This document shows positions 50,054 to 58,659 of a stretch of DNA of 64,000 nucleotides, piece after piece. Source of the stretch: an uncultured Mycoplasmatota bacterium (GTDB lineage: Bacteria; Bacillota_I; Bacilli_A; RF39; UBA660); assembly GCA_946403755.1 (NCBI GenBank), contig CAMJBC010000005.1, positions 1 through 64,000 on the forward strand. The letters run 5' to 3'. The position numbers and the translations under genes were made by a program. Within the stretch, counting starts at the first letter, position 1, and each line of letters starts with the position of its first letter. Below the pieces are notes generated by a model, which had not been told where the DNA came from, did not search any database, and saw only the letters and a list, made by a program, of their open reading frames with translations.

Positions 50054-51100
50054 TTATGGTCTTGGATTAGAATTAGATACATATTTAAGTGGATCTACTC
50101 TTTTTCCATTTAATTCCATTTGGAAATGTAAGTGTGGTCCGGTTGAACAACCTGAACTACCAGAAAGACCAATAACTTGACCTTGTTCTACATGATCTCC
50201 TGCTTTTACTAAAATAGTATTTTTATACAAATGACTATACTGTGTTTTCATACCATTTCCATGATCTATAATTACATAATTTGCTATTAACCCTCTACAA
50301 TTATATTTACCATTAGCATCTGGTTTAATATATGAGTCTGGATAGTCTATTCTAGCACCTCTTGTTGGATAAATGACTGTTCCTGATTTAGATGCTATTA
50401 CATTACTACCACGACCAGCACCTATATCAATTGCTCCATGTCCACCACCTAATCCTTGATGAACTGAATCATTTCCACCAAAATAAGCAGTTAATCTTGT
50501 TGCTGAAGGTGAACCTTTTGCAAATAATTTACCATCTATAGATGTTGTTTCTTTACTACCAACAGGCCACCACCATCCAGCATCAGTACTAACAAAATCT
50601 CCAATGGTTTGTTGATATTTTGATGCTTCTTCTCTAACTATTTCTGTTTCTACTTCATTTAATTGTTTTTCATAATAATTATATTTATCAGCATCATCTA
50701 TCTTTTGAACTGCAACTCTTGCATTGTATAAATCTGCTCTACTTTTAGATTTTTTAACAACCTCAACATATTTTTCAGCATCAGCCACTATTATCTTATT
50801 TATATTTTCAGTACTTGCATTTTTAATACAATTAAGTGCTCCAGAATATCCTCCGCTTGTTAAATTAGATATTATTCCAATTAAAGTAGGCACCATAAAA
50901 ATAACTAAAGCAGCAATACATTTTCTAATAACAGATTGCATTGCTTTTTTATTTTCTCCATTAGCAACAGCTTTTGTAAATGTTAAAGCTGCACTTACTA
51001 ACAATAAAATTGGTACTATTATTTTAATGATTTTAATTATAACTTTTATTACCATAAATACTCTTAATATTTCTGGACTTTCACAAATACCTAATATCAT
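50054..51100 (-). CDS. VirB2/TrbC-like membrane domain fused to M23 metallopeptidase
   Basis: Two N-terminal TM helices; M23 motifs HGAIDIGAGRGSNVIA and SGSSGCSTGPHLHFQM. Confidence 0.85.
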   Translation of the reverse strand: MILGICESPEILRVFMVIKVIIKIIKIIVPILLLVSAALTFTKAVANGENKKAMQSVIRKCIAALVIFMVPTLIGIISNLTSGGYSGALNCIKNASTENINKIIVADAEKYVEVVKKSKSRADLYNARVAVQKIDDADKYNYYEKQLNEVETEIVREEASKYQQTIGDFVSTDAGWWWPVGSKETTSIDGKLFAKGSPSATRLTAYFGGNDSVHQGLGGGHGAIDIGAGRGSNVIASKSGTVIYPTRGARIDYPDSYIKPDANGKYNCRGLIANYVIIDHGNGMKTQYSHLYKNTILVKAGDHVEQGQVIGLSGSSGCSTGPHLHFQMELNGKRVDPLKYVSNSNPRP

Positions 51101-51161
51101 AATATCCCTCTTCGCTAATAATTATACAATTAAAAACATAATAAATCTAGTTTATTATGTT

Positions 51162-53570
51162 TTATAATTCAGCCATATATTCAAATAATTGCATGAACAT
51201 ATTAATGAATATCTTAGGAAGACCATCTCTTCTTAATCTTCTTATCATAATTCTCTTTTCTTTTATAGTTGCTTTAGGATCAAATATTATTTTATCTATT
51301 TGTTCTTTTAATTCAGTTGGTATAGCTAAGTCATTTATGATACTTTCTAAATCTTCATTAATAACACGAGCTGCATCTATTTCAATATCTTGTCCTTTAC
51401 AATATACAAATACTTTTGATTCAACAGGTATTTCATCAAATTCAATAACAAAATCTGTTTCATCAGTATATCTTCTATAAGGAACATTTACTTCATTAGC
51501 AAATACTTGTACTCCATCAGTAAACTTAGTATTTCTAAATCTAATAATATAATTTCTCTTAGCAGGTACTACACTTGTAATACCAGATATTGGTTCTAAA
51601 GAAACTGAGAAATCATTAGTTTTATAATAATAGTTTATTTCAGTTGTTAAACTTTCACCTTGTTTATATTTAGATGAGAATCCATCATCTTCATATAATT
51701 TATATGTGTTACTTCTACCTGGGAATATATGTATCTCTAATGTTTTAGGAGATGATACATCATTTATATTATCTGGATTTAATTTAGCCATTGGTATGAT
51801 AGCACCAGTCTTAGCAAATACTGGATAATCTTCATCTTTATAGAATGTTACATATCTTCTACCGCCAATAAACTTCTTACCAGTTTTAAATTCATACCAT
51901 GTTCCGTTTGGTAAGAATAATCTATGAACAACTCTATTCATGATAGAGTCTTTTGGATTAACAATTGGTGAAATAAATAATTCACTACCAAAATAATATT
52001 CTGTTTTATATAATGGTTCATCATATGTCTCTGGATATTTATAATAAAGTGGTTGTAATAATGGAACTCCATTACTTGAATACTTTTTAGCTTCACTATA
52101 TAAATATGGTATTAATCTATGTCTTAGATTTAAATATTCTTTTACTATATTATATGTTTCAGCATTCCATCTCCATGGTTCACGTTTATAATACTTACCA
52201 CCTTCACTAGCAAGTCTAAGTATTGGACTATAAACTCCTAACTGAACATATCTCATATATAGTTCTGCATCTTCAGTACCACTATCAAATCCACCTATAT
52301 CGTGACTCCACCAAGATACTCCTATATTAGCAGCAGAAGCATTATAGAATGGAAGTAATTTTAATATTTTCCAACTAATTAATGTTTTTCCTGAATATAA
52401 TACAGAGTATTTATGAGGAGCAACTCCAAAGTTTCTACTAAATACTAAATTTCTCTTTTGAACATTACCATTCATATTATTGTATAAATAATAATCCATA
52501 GCAAAGTTTCTTAATCTATGTTCTATATTGTTATCATCTATCCATAAGAAGTCTACACCACCATTTAAATATGGTGTTATAATTCCTTTTAAGAATCCAT
52601 CCATTAACTTAGAATTATATACATTTAGTGGAATATTTTTATCTGTATCAACATTATAGATTTTTATAAAATCTGCATGATGTTCTTCTTCTATACTAAG
52701 TATTCCATCTGTTTTAATATTTGTTCCTAAGAATATATTATTTGAATGTAAATAATTAGCTAATGCTGGTGGATTTGGGAATATACTCTTATTAAATGAA
52801 AAACTAATATCTGAATATCTATTTTGTGTTCTAGCATATTCTCCTAGTAATAATACACTTAGTGGAATATCACTCTTTTTAAACTTATTAACTAATATTT
52901 GAATATCACTTTCAGTATATGGTTCATTTTTAGCCCACCATACTCCAAGAGCATATCTAGGAATTAGTGGTGGTAAACCAGTTAAATTAAAGTAATCTCT
53001 AAGACCATATCCAAAGTCATTATTATATACAAATAAATAAGTATCTACATTTTTATAATTTGGTGTAATTATATTACCATTTTGATCTAATATTGGTGTT
53101 CTAGAATCATCAAATGATGCAAAACCATCTATTGAGAATAAACCTTTTTCTAATTCAGCCTTACCTACTGATTCATCTAAACTATAACTAGTTCCACCAA
53201 AGTTTTTAGCTTCAACATGACCAAAATACCATGTCTTATCAGTATCTTTAATTGTTACTTTTAAATTTTGATCTGGTGCATATTTATTACCAGCAAAATG
53301 TTTTTCTTTTTGATATTCTAAGATGAACTTTTCACCTTTAATAATTAATATATTTGTATCCTCTTCTACAGAAGTTTTAGGGTTAGCAAAGTTTCTATTA
53401 CTAGCGAAAAAAGTAGGATAATCATTAAATGATCCAGTTTCGCTATATTCAAGTCTAATTAAAGAGTCAGACAAAATACTAATTCTATATTTGTTTCCTC
53501 TATATACATGTGCGACTGGTGTTTTGCTTTTCTTTAGATCAATTCTAAAGTTAAGACCCAAATCATACAT
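51162..53570 (-). CDS. Glycoside hydrolase family 31-like protein
   Basis: LIPRYALGVWWAKN, VDFLWIDDNN, VSWWSHDIGGFDSG, MRYVQLGVYSPILRLASEG, YYFGSELFISPIV. Confidence 0.9.
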   Translation of the reverse strand: MYDLGLNFRIDLKKSKTPVAHVYRGNKYRISILSDSLIRLEYSETGSFNDYPTFFASNRNFANPKTSVEEDTNILIIKGEKFILEYQKEKHFAGNKYAPDQNLKVTIKDTDKTWYFGHVEAKNFGGTSYSLDESVGKAELEKGLFSIDGFASFDDSRTPILDQNGNIITPNYKNVDTYLFVYNNDFGYGLRDYFNLTGLPPLIPRYALGVWWAKNEPYTESDIQILVNKFKKSDIPLSVLLLGEYARTQNRYSDISFSFNKSIFPNPPALANYLHSNNIFLGTNIKTDGILSIEEEHHADFIKIYNVDTDKNIPLNVYNSKLMDGFLKGIITPYLNGGVDFLWIDDNNIEHRLRNFAMDYYLYNNMNGNVQKRNLVFSRNFGVAPHKYSVLYSGKTLISWKILKLLPFYNASAANIGVSWWSHDIGGFDSGTEDAELYMRYVQLGVYSPILRLASEGGKYYKREPWRWNAETYNIVKEYLNLRHRLIPYLYSEAKKYSSNGVPLLQPLYYKYPETYDEPLYKTEYYFGSELFISPIVNPKDSIMNRVVHRLFLPNGTWYEFKTGKKFIGGRRYVTFYKDEDYPVFAKTGAIIPMAKLNPDNINDVSSPKTLEIHIFPGRSNTYKLYEDDGFSSKYKQGESLTTEINYYYKTNDFSVSLEPISGITSVVPAKRNYIIRFRNTKFTDGVQVFANEVNVPYRRYTDETDFVIEFDEIPVESKVFVYCKGQDIEIDAARVINEDLESIINDLAIPTELKEQIDKIIFDPKATIKEKRIMIRRLRRDGLPKIFINMFMQLFEYMAEL

Positions 53571-53597
53571 AATTATCCTCCCTTTCTATTCTATTTT

Positions 53598-55427
53598 TTA
53601 TTGTTGTTCTACTGTTTGAACTGGTTCAGGTGTTTGAACAGGTTCAGGTGTTTGAACTGGTTGCTGTTCTTGTTTTAATTTTACCATCCAATTTCCAAAT
53701 ATATCGCAGTTTGAACTTGTTGGTGGTGGATCAGCCTTTTCCATCTTAACAATCATTGGTATTTTAAATATTCTACCAAATGCTACACAAGTTCCTGATT
53801 GTAATGTTTTTTGTTTTTCTATAATGTCTTCACTCATATTTGGAACACTCTTTGCTATATATTCAAGATCAGCTGGATGGTTAATCTTAAATATTAAGAA
53901 GTTAGCACATTGAGATATAACATTTTCATTTATATCTGTTGGTCTTTGTGTAATAAGTGTTAATAGTAAACCATACTTTCTACCTTCTTTAGCAATTCTT
54001 TCAAATATGTTATAACCAAATAATTTTTTATCATCACCATCTATAACATATCTGTGTGCTTCTTCAAGTATCATATGTATTGGGAAAGATGCTCTATCTT
54101 CTAAAGCTCTAGTAAATTTCATAAACATACGTCCAAAAATTTTAACTATAGTACGAGCAAATCTATCATCTACATCTTCTAAATTGAAGTTAACTATTTG
54201 ACATTTCTTATTATCTTTAATTTGTATTCTTCTAATATATTCATCTAATGTAATATAACTATCAGATGAGAAGAAGTTTCTATATTGTCTTGAAGCTAAA
54301 TCATGTAGTTTAACTTTTAAACTCATAGCTGAGTCATACATAGCTTCATTTAATAAATATCTTTCACTATATAAAGTAAAGTTTAAAGCGACTTCTAAAT
54401 CATGTAATGAGTAAGTAACTCCAGTTGCTTCAAAATTCCATTTTCTATCTTCATCTATAAATTGTTTAATGTAATCTGAAATAATTTTATGTTCAGCAAA
54501 TCTACCTTCACTATCTATATCAAAACAATTTCTAAAACTTCTTGTGAATCCAATACCAGGTACTTCAGCATTAAGATTCATTTCATTAGTAGAAGTTTCA
54601 TTTAATATTTCAAATATTTGATCTCTTATTCTAGTAGAAGTTTGACTTGTATACATAATATTTAAAACTGCTTTAGCAAGAATATGATTTTTAAATTCTA
54701 TTGCTTCTTGATCTTCTCTTGCAAACATTTTTACATATGTAAGAGCTGTCTCTACCATAGATATTTGTGAAAAAGAAGTTGCTTCTAGTAAATTTAATAC
54801 ATCTTCTAAATCTAATAAACATACTGGAATATTTAACTTTTCATATTCTTTCTTTCCACTAGTTGTTATTACTTTAAAATTATAATATGGGCTGTTTTTA
54901 TTTAAATCTTTAAATGCATTCATATATTCACCATATGAATCAAATATAAATATATTTGCTTTATATGGGATTATTTGTGAATTAGGAAAAATATTTTGAA
55001 TTATTCTACATATACCATAAGTTTTACCACTACCAGTATTACCAAAGATAGCACTATGGTTAGAAAACATATCATCTAAATCAACAGTTAATTGTACTTC
55101 ATCATATAATGGAGACACACCTAAACTAAGACATTTACTAGTAGGTCCTGTAAGAATCTTTAATTCTTCTGGATTAATAAGTCTTACATCAGCATCCATA
55201 CTTGGTTTCTTTAAAACTCCACCAATAAAATTGTCTTCTGTTAATTCACCTAAAAATGATATTTTAATAGTATCTTCTAAAATAGAATCTACTTCACCCA
55301 ATACTTTTTTATTTGGATCTTCAAAAACAACATGTACATTAATTAAATCACTTGCTTTACTTAGTACTTCAGGATTTAATTTTACTATTGTACTGTTTTT
55401 ATTAATTGTTATTATTTTTCCTAGCAT
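53598..55427 (-). CDS. HerA/DUF87-type ATPase
   Basis: SAIFGNTGSGKTYGICRI, PIHMILEEAHRY, LLTLITQRPTDINENVISQCANFLIFKINHPADLEYI; N-terminal HAS-barrel-like region. Confidence 0.88.
   Translation of the reverse strand: MLGKIITINKNSTIVKLNPEVLSKASDLINVHVVFEDPNKKVLGEVDSILEDTIKISFLGELTEDNFIGGVLKKPSMDADVRLINPEELKILTGPTSKCLSLGVSPLYDEVQLTVDLDDMFSNHSAIFGNTGSGKTYGICRIIQNIFPNSQIIPYKANIFIFDSYGEYMNAFKDLNKNSPYYNFKVITTSGKKEYEKLNIPVCLLDLEDVLNLLEATSFSQISMVETALTYVKMFAREDQEAIEFKNHILAKAVLNIMYTSQTSTRIRDQIFEILNETSTNEMNLNAEVPGIGFTRSFRNCFDIDSEGRFAEHKIISDYIKQFIDEDRKWNFEATGVTYSLHDLEVALNFTLYSERYLLNEAMYDSAMSLKVKLHDLASRQYRNFFSSDSYITLDEYIRRIQIKDNKKCQIVNFNLEDVDDRFARTIVKIFGRMFMKFTRALEDRASFPIHMILEEAHRYVIDGDDKKLFGYNIFERIAKEGRKYGLLLTLITQRPTDINENVISQCANFLIFKINHPADLEYIAKSVPNMSEDIIEKQKTLQSGTCVAFGRIFKIPMIVKMEKADPPPTSSNCDIFGNWMVKLKQEQQPVQTPEPVQTPEPVQTVEQQ
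53614..53661 (-). repeat. 18-bp tandem repeat encoding (TPEPVQ)n at the HerA-like C-terminus
   Basis: gttcaggtgtttgaac[t/a]g repeated. Confidence 0.75.
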
Positions 55428-55523
55428 ACAAAAACAACACCCTTCTATTTTCTATAATCATTTTACCAAAAATATATATAAAAATAAATATAAAAAGATG
55501 AAAAATTATTATTTTTTCATCTT

Positions 55524-56243
55524 TTAATAATATATATCTTTTAAATATAATCCACATCCTGATGCACATTTACCACAAGAACATCTATTTTCACTTTGAA
55601 ATATTTTATCTATATCACTAATATTCTTTTTATTATCATTAATATCTAATAATAAACCTACTATATTACGAATCATATATCTTAAGAATCCAGATGATTT
55701 AAATGTTAGATATAATATATTATTTTGTATTTTATATGTTAATACTAAATCTCTTTGATAATTATCTTTATCTTTATCACTAGTAAAACTTCTAAAATTA
55801 TGTATTCCACTCATTTTAAATATAAATTCATCTAATAATTTCTTATTAATTTTTTTATTATATTGAAGTACATAATCTTTTTCTATAGGATTATATTCAC
55901 CCATATTAATTTTATATATGTATTCTTTTTTAATAACACTAAATCTAGAATGAAATTTATCATCTACTTTTAGTATTTTTTTTATATAAATACTTTCATC
56001 TAACATAGAATTCATTGAATGAGCTAATCTATTTAAATCCATTTTATCAGCATCAAAATGACAATATTGACTTAAAGCATGAACATCTTTATCTGTTCTA
56101 GATGCTCCAATAGTATTTATCTTTTTATTAAATATTTTAGATAATACTTTTTCTAATTCACCTTCAACAGTTTTCTTTCCTTTTTGAATTTGATAACCAT
56201 AGAACTTACTACCATCATAACTTAAATTAACCAAATATCTCAT
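55524..56243 (-). CDS. truA: tRNA pseudouridine38-40 synthase
   Basis: NLSYDGSKFYGYQIQKGKKTVEGELEKVL, GASRTDKDVHALSQ, FTSDKD, GFLRYMIRNIVGLLLDI. Confidence 0.96.
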   Translation of the reverse strand: MRYLVNLSYDGSKFYGYQIQKGKKTVEGELEKVLSKIFNKKINTIGASRTDKDVHALSQYCHFDADKMDLNRLAHSMNSMLDESIYIKKILKVDDKFHSRFSVIKKEYIYKINMGEYNPIEKDYVLQYNKKINKKLLDEFIFKMSGIHNFRSFTSDKDKDNYQRDLVLTYKIQNNILYLTFKSSGFLRYMIRNIVGLLLDINDNKKNISDIDKIFQSENRCSCGKCASGCGLYLKDIYY

Positions 56244-56995
56244 ATAATACCACTCTCAATCAAATGAACTAATATTAAGCCTAAATGAAATAATAAGAAA
56301 AATATATCATTATAGTTAACTCTATTTGTTCTATAATTAGTTCTATATTTTTTAAGATCAAATAATCTTAATTCACTACATTCTTGTATTTCATGTATTC
56401 TATGTTTAATTAATTTACCAAAATTAGAATGTACTTTTAAATATGCATATATTCTACCAAATATAGTTCCATGATAATAATCTATTCCACGAGAAGATGC
56501 TGCTTTAAATGTTTTATATTCTATTCCTTGAGCAAGAGGTATAAATCTTAATACAGCATTTATTTTAAAAGCTAATTTAGATATTGGTAAATATAAGAAA
56601 TTAAAGAATGATAAAAACTTTTCAATTCCATAAATACTTTCACTAGGACTAGTAGTATAAGCAAGTAAATTTAAATATTCTATTACTATTGTAAATTTAA
56701 TTAAATATACAAAACATTCAACCATTTGAGTATCAAAATATAAACATAAAAATGCAATAATAATATAAATATATCTAAGCGACCATATACTATTTAAATA
56801 AAATTTAAATGGTACATAAGACATAAGTAACATAACAAATAATAATACTAATACAAAACTATTTACATAAATAGAACTAGATATACATATAAGAATAATT
56901 GTTAATAAAAAGTTAATTAATTTAACTACAGGGTTTAATCTATGAATTAAAGAATCTATTGGATAATAAGATCCAAATGAATTTCTAGAATACAT
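56240..56995 (-). CDS. ecfT: Divergent ECF transporter transmembrane component EcfT
   Basis: SLIHRLNPVVKLI, AASSRGIDYY; position between ATPases and truA. Confidence 0.82.
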   Translation of the reverse strand: MYSRNSFGSYYPIDSLIHRLNPVVKLINFLLTIILICISSSIYVNSFVLVLLFVMLLMSYVPFKFYLNSIWSLRYIYIIIAFLCLYFDTQMVECFVYLIKFTIVIEYLNLLAYTTSPSESIYGIEKFLSFFNFLYLPISKLAFKINAVLRFIPLAQGIEYKTFKAASSRGIDYYHGTIFGRIYAYLKVHSNFGKLIKHRIHEIQECSELRLFDLKKYRTNYRTNRVNYNDIFFLLFHLGLILVHLIESGII

Positions 56996-57827
56996 CGTTA
57001 TACACCCCCTTTATTAAATCTTGAATATTAACATAATAATTAATATCATGATTCTTTTTATGGCATGCATCAACAAATGCAACAATTGGAGGTACTTCAA
57101 GGCCAATATTTGTAAGTACTTCTGCATCTCTTAATAATTCTCTATCACCATGTGCCACTAATCTAGTTAAATGAAGTAAGAATACTTCATCACTAGCCTG
57201 ATGTGCAAAAGTAGTATCTTTTGTTAATAAAATGATTGTCTTATTATAATTATTTTTTAATACTCTTAATACTCTAACTAATTCAGTTTTATCCTTATTA
57301 CTAAGTCCATTAGTATATTCATCTAATATTATTATATTTGGATTGTATGCTAAAACACATGCTAAAGCTACTTTCTTAGCATCAACTAAATTTAATATTT
57401 GTGGATTAATATATAAATATGATTCATCTAAACCAACCAATGTTAATGCATCTTGAACTCTCATTTCCATCTTTTTAGTTCTATATTTAAAATATTTAAT
57501 TCCAAATTTAATTTCATCTTCTACAGTTTTATTAAAAAACATATCATATGGATTTTTATATACATAACCAGTTTCTAATCTAAGAGAATTAACTTTCTTA
57601 ATTCTTCTCCCATCATTAATTTTATCTCCGATATATGCTTTTCCATTAGTTGGTGCTATTAAAGCATTTATTATATCTGCTATAGCTGTTTTACCACTAT
57701 TAGAGGCACCAACAAAAGAATAGATACCTACTTTATCTATTTTAAATGAAACATCATTTAATATTGTTTTTTCAAGAGGAGTTCTCTCATTAATAACTAA
57801 ACTCACATGATCAAATACTATTTCCAT
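56985..57827 (-). CDS. ECF-type ABC ATPase; intact Walker A/B, degenerate signature
   Basis: FVGASNSGKTAIAD, NPNIIILDEYTNGLS; LNLVDAKK in place of LSGGQ. Confidence 0.85.
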   Translation of the reverse strand: MEIVFDHVSLVINERTPLEKTILNDVSFKIDKVGIYSFVGASNSGKTAIADIINALIAPTNGKAYIGDKINDGRRIKKVNSLRLETGYVYKNPYDMFFNKTVEDEIKFGIKYFKYRTKKMEMRVQDALTLVGLDESYLYINPQILNLVDAKKVALACVLAYNPNIIILDEYTNGLSNKDKTELVRVLRVLKNNYNKTIILLTKDTTFAHQASDEVFLLHLTRLVAHGDRELLRDAEVLTNIGLEVPPIVAFVDACHKKNHDINYYVNIQDLIKGVYNDVF

Positions 57828-58582
57828 AATGCACCTACTAACTTATCATTATCTAAATAATATTTATCAATCATTCCATAATCCATAAAATATCTATTTA
57901 AATCTATTATAAATGGTAATCCTATACCAATCTTCTTTAATAATTTTTCTTCATTTAAAACACTTAATGTTTTTCCAAAACAAATTAATTTTTTATCATA
58001 AATAACTATAATCTTTTCACTATATAAAGTTTCTTCCATATCATTAGTTACATTTATAACAATACCACCAAGTTTTTTAAACTCCTTTAATATATCAAAT
58101 ATTAATAATTTATCTTTATAATCTAATTCACATAAAACATTATCAAGAACTAATATTTGAGGTTTAATAATCATAGCAGATAATATTTTCATTTTAACTT
58201 TATCACTAGAACCTAAACTATTACAATCTCTTTCAAGTAAATGATCTAATTTAAATCTTCTAGCTTCACTAGCAACTGTGGTTCTAATATCATCTTTAGT
58301 ATATGCTAAACCTTCTAATCCAAAAGCTATTTCATCCATTACTGTTTCACCAACAAATATATTTAAATGTTTATATAAAACAATACTCATTCTTCTTTTA
58401 ATAGTTGGCATATTTTCACTATTTAATTCTTTATCACCTATAAAAATATTACATTTAGTATGTCCATTTAATAAAGTATATATAAATAAATCATTACCAT
58501 TACCAACAACTGAAACAAAATCTTTTGAATCAAGATTAAATTCAATATCAGTACCAAATCTATATTTAAAGTAATCTTTCAT
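57818..58582 (-). CDS. Degenerate ECF-type ABC ATPase-like protein
   Basis: VVGNGNDLFIYTLLNG in place of Walker A; LGSSDKVK in place of LSGGQxxR; ILVLDNVLCELD in place of LDEPT. Confidence 0.8.
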   Translation of the reverse strand: MKDYFKYRFGTDIEFNLDSKDFVSVVGNGNDLFIYTLLNGHTKCNIFIGDKELNSENMPTIKRRMSIVLYKHLNIFVGETVMDEIAFGLEGLAYTKDDIRTTVASEARRFKLDHLLERDCNSLGSSDKVKMKILSAMIIKPQILVLDNVLCELDYKDKLLIFDILKEFKKLGGIVINVTNDMEETLYSEKIIVIYDKKLICFGKTLSVLNEEKLLKKIGIGLPFIIDLNRYFMDYGMIDKYYLDNDKLVGALWK

Positions 58583-58659
58583 ATACTATTCTCCTATATT
58601 AAAATTATATACTTTAATAAAAAAAATTACAAATAAAATAGAAAATACAAAAGTATTTT

